Below are positions 7,314 through 15,133 of a stretch of DNA of 22,370 nt, in pieces. The stretch is taken from positions 1-22,370 of the forward strand of contig DDST01000102.1 in assembly GCA_002343485.1 (NCBI GenBank), written 5' to 3'. The translations under genes were made by a program, and so were the position numbers. Origin of the DNA: Proteobacteria bacterium UBA2383. GTDB taxonomy: Bacteria > Pseudomonadota > Gammaproteobacteria > Competibacterales > Competibacteraceae. How positions within the stretch are numbered: position 1 is the stretch's first letter; every line of letters begins with the position of its first letter. The notes under the pieces were generated by a model. It made no database searches. It saw only the letters and a program-made list of their open reading frames with translations, and was not told the origin of the DNA.

Positions 7314-7922
7314 TTAAGAGTGAATCCGATCAGCAAGAGATACCGGTAAATCAGGCAGGAAAATTTCACAGACCAGCAGTGGCTGGCCATCGATACGAAA
7401 CACTGAGCGCCGCCCCCAGATCGTTTCTGGAGGTTCAGCAAAACCAGCAAAGGCGCATTGATGCAACCGCTGGCCAGCGATAATCCGGGCAATTTCCACG
7501 GGGCTACGCTGAACGCCGGGGTCGGAGAACAGCACCTCACCCAGGGGACGGCTACCGAGTTGAGTGAGCCGGCGGCCGCGGCCACGCAGAGTGGCCGCTG
7601 GAATCAACGTCCGGGCAAAGACCCAGGCTTGATCGCCGCAAACAAGTTGCACCTCACGCGTCCACGTTCGAGCATCCAGGCGTAAGCACAAGGTCCGCGC
7701 TTCGTCCCGGCTGGGGCGGCTCCAGCCTTGCCAAAGCACCCGCACCTGGAACCGGTCTGGGCAGCACTGGCGCAAGCGCCGGGTCAGTGAGCCGGGATCA
7801 AACAGCCATTGAGCCAGTTCAGCCGGCAAACTTTGCGCTGAACGCAACCGATGACTATGCCAGTGCGGCGGGTTATTGAGCAAGATAGAGTCAGCGTTAT
7901 TCAAGGGTTTTAATTCTGGCAA
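7314..7922 (-). CDS. ubiC: Chorismate--pyruvate lyase
   Basis: The product, 202 residues, would convert chorismate to 4-hydroxybenzoate and pyruvate, feeding UbiA encoded 2 nt downstream. It matches UbiC through LPAELAQWLFDPGSLTRRL, the WVFARTLIPAATL strand, SRPLGEVLF, and the C-terminal WGRRSVFRIDGQPLLVCEIF, which carries the conserved Trp-Gly-Arg-Arg and the late acidic residue near the end of UbiC proteins. It is longer than E. coli UbiC (about 165 residues), partly at the N-terminus. The longest frame begins with a TTG at 7922 and has only a weak ribosome site. TTG codons at residue 7 or 14 are alternatives, so the true start is uncertain. A -10-like CATAAT on the minus strand at about 7946-7951 lies just upstream, without a good -35. 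Confidence 0.9.
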   Translation of the reverse strand: MPELKPLNNADSILLNNPPHWHSHRLRSAQSLPAELAQWLFDPGSLTRRLRQCCPDRFQVRVLWQGWSRPSRDEARTLCLRLDARTWTREVQLVCGDQAWVFARTLIPAATLRGRGRRLTQLGSRPLGEVLFSDPGVQRSPVEIARIIAGQRLHQCAFAGFAEPPETIWGRRSVFRIDGQPLLVCEIFLPDLPVSLADRIHS

Positions 7923-7980
7923 TCGCCGGGACGGCGAGGTAGCACATTATGACATGGTTGCCACGTCTGGCGGGAAACCC

Positions 7981-8009
7981 TTGATAACGCCTAAGTCCTG
8001 CCGTTATAT
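7981..8009 (+). promoter_or_regulatory. Sigma-70-type promoter for the antiporter gene
   Basis: TTGATA (7981-7986) and TTATAT (8004-8009) are separated by 17 nt and point toward the antiporter gene, whose ATG is 99 nt downstream of the -10. They lie in the divergent spacer between ubiC and the antiporter gene. Confidence 0.5.
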
Positions 8010-8108
8010 CTTTTCTGTTATAGTTACCAGCGGCTACCTTAATCTATACCATGAACCTTGGCGCCGGAAAACGGCAGCAAACGGTTTCATCAGCCTAACG
8101 AGTCAACG

Positions 8109-9284
8109 ATGCACGACGCTCAAAACGCACTGGTTTTTTCCCTGTTTCTGATTTTTAGCGGTGCGGCGGTATTTGCTACGCTGGCGCTGTACGCCCGTCA
8201 AGCCTTGCCTATCGCCTACATTGTGTTGGGAATCTTGATCGGCCCTTACGGCTTCAAGCTAATCGATAATGCATCGGCTATCGAGCAGATGGCGCAAATC
8301 GGCATTATGTTTCTGTTGTTCCTGCTGGGGCTGGATCTATTGCCGCAGCGATTACTGCAAATGTTGCGTAAGGCCACCCTGATCACCTTCGGCACCTCGC
8401 TGGTCTTCGCCATGCTAGGCGCCGGGATCGGCTGGCTATTCGGCTATACCCTGGGGGAGTGCCTGCTAATCGGTGTGGCGATGACCTTTTCCAGCACCAT
8501 CATCGGCCTCAAACTACTGCCAACCCGCACTCTACACCACCAACACACCGGCGAGATTATCATTAGTATCCTGCTGCTACAGGATTTGTTGGCCATCGCC
8601 ATCCTGCTGTTAATTGAGGGATTAAGCGGACGTGGCTCTTCACTGCAAGGACTGGGCCTGCTGATCGTGACACTACCGGTGCTGCTGGGCTTTGCCTACC
8701 TGGCTTCGCGTTACGTCTTGATCCCGCTGATCCATAAATTTGACAAGATCCGTGAGTACATCTTTCTGATCGCGATTGGCTGGTGTTTGTGCATTTCGCA
8801 GGTTGCAGCCTTGTTAGGACTATCTTACGCCGTCGGCGCCTTCATCGGTGGAGTAGCGCTGGCCACCAGCCCGATTGCTTTGTATATTGCTGAAAGCCTC
8901 AAGCCACTGCGTGATTTTTTTCTGGTGCTGTTCTTCTTTTCGCTGGGCGCTGGCTTTGACCTGGGCATGCTGGGTGCGGTATTCCTGCCGACCCTGATAT
9001 TAGGCACGTTGCTGATGGGCGTTAAGCCCTGGGTATTTCGTGGTTTCCTGCAATGGGCTGGGGAGCGGCCGCGCATCGCTATGGAAGTAGGCGTGCGATT
9101 GGGGCAGGTCAGCGAGTTCGCTCTGCTGATCGCAGTGCTGGCCCAGCAGAATGACTTGATCAGCCGGGAGGCATCCTACCTGGTGCAGGCCACAACTCTG
9201 TTGACCTTCATCGCCTCAACCTATTACCTCGTGCTAACCTATCCTACCCCGGTCGCGATTTCCGATAGTTTGCGTCGGGATTAA
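8109..9284 (+). CDS. Cation:proton antiporter, CPA2 family (Kef-type membrane domain)
   Basis: This 391-residue, almost entirely hydrophobic protein looks like the Na+/H+ exchanger domain of the CPA2 family (KefB/KefC/YbaL relatives). Typical segments are IVLGILIGPYGFKLI, FLLFLLGLDLLPQRL, the SSTIIGLKLL region and LLLQDLLAIAILLL, which corresponds to the conserved QD motif after the fourth to fifth helices. About 11-13 membrane segments are expected. It ends soon after the last helix and has no C-terminal TrkA-N nucleotide-binding domain, so it is not a full-length Kef protein. I chose the ATG at 8109 because the 17 extra residues from an upstream ATG at 8058 are hydrophilic and unlike the family. 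Ion specificity cannot be read from the sequence. Confidence 0.88.
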   Translation: MHDAQNALVFSLFLIFSGAAVFATLALYARQALPIAYIVLGILIGPYGFKLIDNASAIEQMAQIGIMFLLFLLGLDLLPQRLLQMLRKATLITFGTSLVFAMLGAGIGWLFGYTLGECLLIGVAMTFSSTIIGLKLLPTRTLHHQHTGEIIISILLLQDLLAIAILLLIEGLSGRGSSLQGLGLLIVTLPVLLGFAYLASRYVLIPLIHKFDKIREYIFLIAIGWCLCISQVAALLGLSYAVGAFIGGVALATSPIALYIAESLKPLRDFFLVLFFFSLGAGFDLGMLGAVFLPTLILGTLLMGVKPWVFRGFLQWAGERPRIAMEVGVRLGQVSEFALLIAVLAQQNDLISREASYLVQATTLLTFIASTYYLVLTYPTPVAISDSLRRD

Positions 9285-9306
9285 AGACGGGATATTGCAT
9301 AAATCA

Positions 9307-9335
9307 TTGGCGTTTACCTTAGTTTTTCCTATAAT
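9307..9335 (+). promoter_or_regulatory. Near-consensus sigma-70 promoter for tkt-gap-pgk
   Basis: TTGGCG at 9307-9312 is followed after 17 nt by a perfect TATAAT at 9330-9335. Transcription would start near 9342, giving a leader of about 180 nt before the tkt ATG at 9524. Confidence 0.7.
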
Positions 9336-9341
9336 CGCCGC

Positions 9342-9523
9342 CATTTTTCGGCCGAACCGAATCCCAAAGGGGGGTTTGGCGCGACCGGACGTCCTTGGTG
9401 ATCTCTCCGGTAAACGTCCCAGCAAGAGCGACGCGCGCAGCCGGATCGCGATGCATCTTCAAGATCGCCTCGCGATTTCTTCCGGGTTTCCCCGGCTTTT
9501 ATGAGTACTGTAGGAGAGAGTTG
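9342..9523 (+). promoter_or_regulatory. Hairpin-rich 5' leader of tkt
   Basis: Several inverted repeats follow one another: CCAAA/TTTGG (9364-9379) around a six-G loop, GGACGT/ACGTCC (9387-9392, 9414-9419), ATCGCGA/TCGCGAT (9445-9451, 9470-9476), and CCGGG/CCCGG (9482-9486, 9491-9495) followed by CTTTT, which looks like a weak terminator or attenuator. A 7-codon frame MSTVGES begins at 9501 and its TGA overlaps the tkt ATG. I do not recognise a known riboswitch. Confidence 0.4.
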
Positions 9524-11620
9524 ATGCCCTTGCGTAGCGAACTGGCTGCCCGTTCCCTGGTGGACGCCCTGACTGAAACGCCGGCTGTTTCCGGCTCTAC
9601 TGCCGGCCCCGGCCTCGAATCGCTGATCCCCTCGCGCCGGGAACTGGCGAACGCCATCCGTGCCCTGAGCATGGATGCGGTGCAACGGGCAGAATCTGGC
9701 CACCCCGGCGCCCCCATGGGCATGGCCGACTTTGGCACAGTCCTGTGGAATGATTTTCTGCGCCACAATCCAGCCAATCCCAAATGGCTGAATCGTGACC
9801 GGGTGATCCTGTCGAATGGCCATGGTTCGATGCTGCTGTATTCCCTGCTGCACCTAAGCGGCTATGACCTGAGCATCGAGGATCTGCGCAACTTCCGGCG
9901 GCTGGGTTCACGGACCCCCGGACATCCCGAATACGGCCTCACCCCAGGTGTGGAAACCACCACCGGGCCGCTAGGGCAGGGTCTGGCCAACGGCGTCGGC
10001 ATGGCGCTGGCCGAACGGGCGCTAGCCACCCGCTTCAACCGCCCTGGGTTTCCCATTGTCGATCACTACACCTACGTCATCCTCGGCGACGGTTGCCTGA
10101 TGGAAGGTATCTCTTCCGAAGCCTGCTCGCTAGCGGGCACCTGGGGACTGGGCAAACTGATTTGCCTCTATGACAGCAACGATATCTCCATCGATGGCCC
10201 GGTCAGTGGCTGGTTCAGTGAAAATGTTGCCAAACGCTTTGAAGGGTTCGGTTGGCATGTTATTCCCAACGTGGACGGCCACGACGCCGATGCGGTTCAT
10301 CGGGCTATTAAGCAAGCGCGCGCTTTCACCGGTAGTCCGACCCTGATCTGTTGCAAGACGACTATCGCCTGGGGTTCGCCCAACAAGGGTGGCAGCGAAA
10401 AATCGCACGGTGCGCCATTAGGCGCCGCCGAAGTCGCAGCAACCCGCGAGAATATTGGCTGGCATCACGAACCGTTCGTCATCCCTCCTGAATATTATCG
10501 CGCCTTCGACGCCCGCGCTAAAGGTGCCGCTTGGGAAGATGAGTGGAATGCGCTATTTTCCCGCTACCGGGCCGAGTATCCGGAAGCGGCGGCGGAACTC
10601 GACCGGCGGCTGGCCTGCGGTTTCCCCCCCGACTGGCAAGAACTGGCCTGGAATTTTATTCAAGCCACCCAAACGCGGCGCGAAGATATTGCGACCCGGG
10701 TCGCGTCCCAGCGCGCCCTCGAAGCGTACAATCCCCACTTTCCCAGTCTGGTCGGCGGTTCCGCTGATCTGACTGAATCTACGGGTATTCCTTGGATTGG
10801 CTGCCGGCCGGTGGACTTCGAGCATCCCGATGGCAACCTGATCTATTACGGCGCCCGTGAATTCGCGATGAATGCCATCATGAACGGTTTGGCGCTGCAT
10901 GGCGGCTATGTGCCCTTTGGCGGTACATTCCTGATGTTTGCCGACTATGGCCGCAGCGCCATCCGCATGGCAGCACTGATGAAACTGCGCTGCATGTTCG
11001 TGCTGACCCACGACTCCATTGGCGTCGGCGGTGATGGCCCGACCCACCAGCCAATCGAACATGTTTCCAGCCTGCGGATTATTCCTGATCTGTCAGTATG
11101 GCGGACTTGCGACACGACGGAAACCGCAGTCGCCTGGAAAGCAGCCTTGGAGCGCACCAACGGCCCGACTGCGCTGATTTTCACCCGCCAGAAGCTGCCC
11201 CACCAGGATCGCACGCCCGAACAGGTGCGGGCTATTGCCCGGGGCGGCTATGTGCTGCTGGACTGCGGGAATCATCCGGAAGCGATCCTCATCGCCACCG
11301 GTTCCGAGGTCCAACTGGCGATCGAAGCGGCCCAGCAGTTGAACAGCCAGGGGCGGCGGGTGCGTGTCGTTTCCATGCCGTCCGTCGATGTGTTCGATGC
11401 CCAGGATGCGGCATGGCGCGAATCAGTGCTGCCAGCAGCGGTGACTCGGCGCGTGGTGGTCGAGGCGGGCGTTACCGCACCCTGGTACAAGTACGCCGGT
11501 CCGCAAGGCACAGTGATCGGTATTGATCGCTTCGGCGAATGCGGTCCGCCGGAAATTATTTTCCAGCATTTCGGCTTTACTGCCGAGCGGGTAGCCGCTA
11601 CCGTGCAGGCGCTATTCTAG
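9524..11620 (+). CDS. tkt: Transketolase
   Basis: This 698-residue thiamine-diphosphate enzyme moves two-carbon units between sugar phosphates in the Calvin and pentose-phosphate pathways. Motifs are complete: GHPGAPMGMAD at about 59-69, HGSMLLYSLLHL at about 100-111, the ThDP/Mg motif GDGCLMEG at about 188-195, GSADLTEST, the REFAMN segment carrying the catalytic glutamate, and THDSIGVGGDGPTHQPIEH in the pyrimidine domain. The ATG at 9524 has a strong GGAGAGAG ribosome site. A longer frame back to 9395 has no such site and crosses the leader hairpins. Even from 9524 the protein has about 34 more N-terminal residues than E. coli TktA. It is the first gene of tkt-gap-pgk, 103 nt ahead of gap. 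Confidence 0.97.
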   Translation: MPLRSELAARSLVDALTETPAVSGSTAGPGLESLIPSRRELANAIRALSMDAVQRAESGHPGAPMGMADFGTVLWNDFLRHNPANPKWLNRDRVILSNGHGSMLLYSLLHLSGYDLSIEDLRNFRRLGSRTPGHPEYGLTPGVETTTGPLGQGLANGVGMALAERALATRFNRPGFPIVDHYTYVILGDGCLMEGISSEACSLAGTWGLGKLICLYDSNDISIDGPVSGWFSENVAKRFEGFGWHVIPNVDGHDADAVHRAIKQARAFTGSPTLICCKTTIAWGSPNKGGSEKSHGAPLGAAEVAATRENIGWHHEPFVIPPEYYRAFDARAKGAAWEDEWNALFSRYRAEYPEAAAELDRRLACGFPPDWQELAWNFIQATQTRREDIATRVASQRALEAYNPHFPSLVGGSADLTESTGIPWIGCRPVDFEHPDGNLIYYGAREFAMNAIMNGLALHGGYVPFGGTFLMFADYGRSAIRMAALMKLRCMFVLTHDSIGVGGDGPTHQPIEHVSSLRIIPDLSVWRTCDTTETAVAWKAALERTNGPTALIFTRQKLPHQDRTPEQVRAIARGGYVLLDCGNHPEAILIATGSEVQLAIEAAQQLNSQGRRVRVVSMPSVDVFDAQDAAWRESVLPAAVTRRVVVEAGVTAPWYKYAGPQGTVIGIDRFGECGPPEIIFQHFGFTAERVAATVQALF

Positions 11621-11723
11621 CGAAGGCTGTTTTTTAATGAATCCGGTCTACACTTGATCGTGTTGAGTGGGCGGCATTGTTCGCCCGTCTTTTGATGAAA
11701 ACCACTCTGACTTGGAGGAAAGC

Positions 11724-12722
11724 ATGGCCATTAAAGTTGGCATCAATGGGTTTGGCCGCATTGGCCGTATGGTGTTTCGCGCTGCGGTGAAGGATTTTTC
11801 GGACATCGAGATCGTCGGCATCAACGACCTGCTCGAACCTGATTATCTGGCCTATATGCTTCAGTACGATTCGGTGCATGGCCGTTTCAAGGGTGAGGTC
11901 TCTGTCGATGGCAACACCCTAGTCGTCAACGGCAAGAAGATCCGTCTGACTGCCGTCAAGGATCCGGCCGAACTGAAGTGGAACGAAGTCGGCGCCGACA
12001 TCGTCGTCGAGTCCACGGGCCTGTTCCTGACTAAGGAAACCTGTCAGAAGCACATCACTGCTGGCGCCAAGAAAGTCATTCAGAGCGCACCCAGCAAGGA
12101 CGATACCCCGATGTTCGTCTACGGCGTCAATGACAAAACCTACGCCGGTCAGACCATCATCTCCAATGCGTCCTGCACCACCAACTGCCTAGCACCGGTC
12201 GCCAAGGTGCTGAACGACACCTGGGGCATCAAGCGCGGTCTGATGACCACCGTGCACGCTGCCACCGCCACCCAGAAGACCGTCGATGGTCCATCCAACA
12301 AGGATTGGCGCGGTGGCCGCGGTATTCTGGAAAACATCATTCCATCCTCGACCGGCGCTGCCAAGGCGGTGGGCGTGGTCATCCCCGAGCTGAACAAGAA
12401 GCTCACCGGCATGGCCTTCCGCGTGCCCACCTCCGATGTATCGGTGGTCGACCTGACCGTTGAACTGAACAAGCCAGCGTCCTACAAGGATATCTGCGCC
12501 GCGATGAAGGCCGCCTCGGAAGGCGCGATGAAGGGCGTGCTGGGCTATACCGAAAACAAGGTCGTGGCCACCGACTTCCGCGGCGAAAGCTGCACCTCCA
12601 CGTTTGACGCCGATGCCGGCATCGCGCTGGACGACACCTTTGTCAAGGTCGTGGCCTGGTACGACAACGAGTGGGGCTACTCCTGCAAAGTGCTGGAAAT
12701 GGTCCGCGTCATGGCCAAGTGA
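11724..12722 (+). CDS. gap: Glyceraldehyde-3-phosphate dehydrogenase, type I
   Basis: This 332-residue enzyme interconverts glyceraldehyde 3-phosphate and 1,3-bisphosphoglycerate. The Rossmann start is VGINGFGRIGRMVFRA. The catalytic cysteine is Cys151 in SNASCTTNCLAP and the general-base histidine is His178 in TTVHAATATQKTVDGP. INDLLEPDY keeps the Asp that favours NAD over NADP. It is very close to E. coli GapA in pattern and length (331). The ATG at 11724 has a GGAGGAAAG ribosome site; the upstream in-frame start at 11667 would add residues foreign to the family. Codon choice is strongly biased, as expected for a highly expressed gene. A long GC-rich hairpin separates it from pgk. Confidence 0.98.
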   Translation: MAIKVGINGFGRIGRMVFRAAVKDFSDIEIVGINDLLEPDYLAYMLQYDSVHGRFKGEVSVDGNTLVVNGKKIRLTAVKDPAELKWNEVGADIVVESTGLFLTKETCQKHITAGAKKVIQSAPSKDDTPMFVYGVNDKTYAGQTIISNASCTTNCLAPVAKVLNDTWGIKRGLMTTVHAATATQKTVDGPSNKDWRGGRGILENIIPSSTGAAKAVGVVIPELNKKLTGMAFRVPTSDVSVVDLTVELNKPASYKDICAAMKAASEGAMKGVLGYTENKVVATDFRGESCTSTFDADAGIALDDTFVKVVAWYDNEWGYSCKVLEMVRVMAK

Positions 12723-12758
12723 GCGGTCGTCACGCGGCGGCGGTTCCTTGCTGAACTG

Positions 12759-12812
12759 AAACCCCTGCCCCCGCCGCCTTGCGTTCGCCAAGCCAGGGCG
12801 GACGGGGGTTTT
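12759..12812 (+). terminator. Intercistronic hairpin between gap and pgk
   Basis: AAACCCC (12759-12765) pairs with GGGGTTT (12805-12811), with further CCGCC/GGCGG pairing inside, and the run TTTT ends the right arm. The U-run is short, so this is better read as a partial terminator or an mRNA-stabilising structure that lets gap transcripts exceed pgk. The pgk ribosome site begins 8 nt later. Confidence 0.5.
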
Positions 12813-12832
12813 GCTTGTGGAGGAGAGGACTA

Positions 12833-14018
12833 ATGAATTTCAAGCGCATGACCGATCTCAATCTGGCCGGCAAGCGGGTGTTCATCCGCGCCGACCTCAA
12901 CGTGCCCGTCAAGAAGTGGCAAAGTGACGTCCGACGCCCGCATCACCGCCTCGATGCCGACCATCGAGCACGCGATGAAGGCCGGGGCCAAGGTGATGGT
13001 GACCTCGCACTTGGGGCGCCCGACCGAAGGCGAGTTCAAGGAGGAAGATTCGCTCAACCCGGTGGCCGAGGTGATGTCGGCCAAGCTGGGCAAGCCGGTG
13101 CGGGTGATCCGCGACTGGGTCAACGGCGGCTTCGAGGTCGCCGACGGCGAAGTGGTGCTGCTGGAAAACTGCCGCACCAACAAGGGCGAGAAAGAAGAAC
13201 AACGAGGAAACCGCGAAGAAATACGCCGCGCTTGTGCGACATCTTCGTCATGGACGCCTTCGGCACCGCCCATCGCGCCGAAGCCTCCACCCACGGCGTC
13301 GCCAAATTCGCCCCGGTCGCCTGCGCCGGCATCCTGCTGACCGAAGAGCTGGACGCGCTTGACCAAGGCGCTGGCCAAGCCGGCCCGGCCGCTGGTGGCC
13401 ATCGTCGGCGGCTCGAAGGTCTCGACCAAGCTGACCGTGCTGGAAAGCCTGTCGGAAAAGGTCGATCAACTGGTAGTCGGCGGCGGCATCGCCAACACCT
13501 TCCTCAAAGCCGTCGGCAATAACGTCGGCAAGTCGCTGTGCGAGGACGATTTGGTGCCGACGTCACAGATGCTGCTGGAGAAAATGAAGGCGCGCGGCGC
13601 GAATATCCCAATCGCGGTGGATGTGGTCTGCGGCAAAAAGTTCGACGCTGCCGAACCGGCCGTATTGAAAGACGCGGGTGCCGTCAGCGACGATGACATG
13701 ATCTTCGATATCGGCCCGAAGAGCGCCCAGGAACTGGCCGACATCATCATGAAAGCCGGTACCGTCGTATGGAATGGTCCGGTCGGCGTGTTTGAATTCG
13801 ATCAGTTCGGCGAAGGCACCAAGACGGTCGCCATGGCGATTGCCAACACCAAGGCCTTTACTCTGGCCGGCGGCGGCGACACCATCGCCGCAATCCAAAA
13901 GTACAATATCTATGACAAGGTGTCCTATATCTCCACTGCTGGCGGTGCATTCCTGGAGTTTCTGGAAGGCAAGGTGCTACCCGCTGTTGCGATGCTAGAA
14001 TCGCGGGCGAACGATTAA
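12833..14018 (+). pseudogene. pgk: Phosphoglycerate kinase, reading frame broken by four single-base insertions
   Basis: The product would interconvert 1,3-bisphosphoglycerate and 3-phosphoglycerate. The ATG at 12833 follows GGAGAGGA and opens with MNFKRMTDLNLAGKRVFI and RADLNVPV. The frame then shifts by one base near 12914-12917, 13191-13194, 13232-13234 and 13359-13360. Stitched together, the pieces give normal PGK: SDARITASMPTIEHAM, TSHLGRPTEG, LLENCR, DIFVMDAFGTAHRAEASTHG, VGGSKVSTKLTVLESL, GGGIANTFL, and a normal C-terminus with AGGGDTIAAI and STAGGAFLEFLEGK. Removing one base at each site yields about 393 residues, the usual length, with no other damage. All four are insertions and at least three lengthen or double a base (GCGCTG read as GCGCTTG twice). 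Sequencing or consensus error is therefore the likeliest cause; a real pseudogene is possible but odd for such a central gene. Confidence 0.9.
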
Positions 14019-14041
14019 TCCCGGATTCCACAGGTAGACCC

Positions 14042-14078
14042 AACGGCGGCTTTAGAGCCGCCGTTTTTTCTTTTTTTT
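14042..14078 (+). terminator. Rho-independent terminator after pgk
   Basis: A perfect 10-bp stem, AACGGCGGCT (14042-14051) and AGCCGCCGTT (14056-14065), closes a four-base loop. It is followed by TTTT, C and eight T. It lies 23 nt after the pgk stop and ends the tkt-gap-pgk unit. Confidence 0.93.
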
Positions 14079-14168
14079 CATAAAAATACCAAGAAACTTA
14101 ACTTTTGGATTGCGTGCCACAAGCCTGCAACTCTCCTCTGGCTCCTGCTCCGCTGACTCTTCGAAACC

Positions 14169-15086
14169 GTGAATAATCTCCCTCTCATTCTCGGCGCACT
14201 GGGGCCGATCTTCACCTTAATCCTGCTAGGCCTGATTTTGCGGCGCATTGGTTTTCCCGGTGATGGCTTTTGGCCAGCGGCCGAACGCCTGACCTATTTC
14301 GTGCTGTTTCCGGCCTTATTGGTGCATCGGCTGGCGCTGTCCCAGCTGGGCGATTATGCCGTGGGATCAGTCGCAATAGTGGTAGTGATATTGCTATTGA
14401 CCATGACAGCGCTCGTGTACTTTCTGCGGCCTTGGTTAAAAGTCGATGGACCGGCGTTCACTTCGATTTATCAGGGAGCAATCCGCTTCAATACCTACGT
14501 CGGACTGGCCGTGGTGCTGGCGGTATTCCACACCGAGGGCGGCACAGTAGCGGCGTTGATCATGGCGATCATGATTCCGCTGATTAATGTGCTGTGCGTA
14601 CTTGTGCTTAGCATTCATGCTGGCCGGCTGGTAACCTTCACCGGTATTGCGAAAGGCCTGATTACCAACCCGCTGATTCTGGCCTGCCTGACCGGCATCG
14701 GGCTGAATCTCAGCGGTATCGGATTGCCTTGGAATTCGGCGGCGGTACTGGACATTCTGGCACGAGCAGCCCTGCCACTGGGCCTATTGGCGGTGGGGGC
14801 GGGATTGCGGTTGGAGGGCTTGTCTCGTCCGGGGCTGCTGGCGGCAACCAGCAGCCTAAAACTCCTGGCCAAGCCAGCGCTAGCGGCACTGTTGTGCAGT
14901 GTGGTGCAACCGGGACGCATAGAGACCGCCGTGTTGATGATTTTCGCTGCACTGCCGGGCGCATCCACCGCTTACATCCTGGCACGGCAAATGGGTGGTG
15001 ATACATCGTTGATCGCAGCGATTATCACCATCGAGACAGGACTGGCGCTGGTAACGCTGCCAACGGTGCTAGTGTGGGTAATATGA
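14169..15086 (+). CDS. AEC-family permease (auxin efflux carrier-like)
   Basis: This 305-residue protein has about ten hydrophobic membrane segments in two similar halves, as in the AEC family (bile-acid/auxin carrier-like fold, which includes malonate and other organic-acid carriers). Recognisable parts are the N-terminal GPIFTLILLGLILRR, the loop GAIRFNTYVGLAV, TNPLILACLTGIGLNL and the late ALPGASTAYILARQMGGD, where the conserved Pro-Gly helix break lies. The start is a GTG at 14169 without a clear ribosome site; no in-frame alternative fits the family better. It begins about 90 nt after the pgk terminator and ends 47 nt before cobU, so it could be the first gene of the cob unit. The substrate cannot be read from the sequence. 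Confidence 0.85.
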   Translation: MNNLPLILGALGPIFTLILLGLILRRIGFPGDGFWPAAERLTYFVLFPALLVHRLALSQLGDYAVGSVAIVVVILLLTMTALVYFLRPWLKVDGPAFTSIYQGAIRFNTYVGLAVVLAVFHTEGGTVAALIMAIMIPLINVLCVLVLSIHAGRLVTFTGIAKGLITNPLILACLTGIGLNLSGIGLPWNSAAVLDILARAALPLGLLAVGAGLRLEGLSRPGLLAATSSLKLLAKPALAALLCSVVQPGRIETAVLMIFAALPGASTAYILARQMGGDTSLIAAIITIETGLALVTLPTVLVWVI

Positions 15087-15133
15087 GCAAATAACCCCCC
15101 TTTGGGTGTTGAAATCGACGATAATTAACTCCT

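Noticed and set aside
8058..8108. N-terminal extension of the antiporter from the upstream ATG.
   Set aside because: The added residues are hydrophilic, unlike the family, and no better ribosome site is present.
9395..9523. Longer transketolase reading from an upstream start.
   Set aside because: It lacks a ribosome site, its residues are foreign to the family, and the ATG at 9524 has a strong site.
11672..11696. GGGCG...CGCCC with TCTTTT upstream of gap as a terminator.
   Set aside because: A 5-bp stem with an eight-base loop and a short T-run is too weak to call.
12779..12832. Upstream extension of the pgk frame.
   Set aside because: It runs through the intercistronic hairpin and the pgk ribosome site; ATG 12833 matches the family start.
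12830..13429. A 199-codon minus-strand frame opposite pgk.
   Set aside because: It arises from GC-rich codon bias opposite a recognisable kinase; the sense-strand pieces are clearly PGK.
15089..15109. Imperfect hairpin (AAC-C-CCC / GGG-T-GTT) between the AEC permease gene and cobU as a terminator.
   Set aside because: The stem is short and mismatched and no T-tract follows.
15087..15133. Cobalamin riboswitch before cobU.
   Set aside because: Only 47 nt are available and no B12-box pattern is present.
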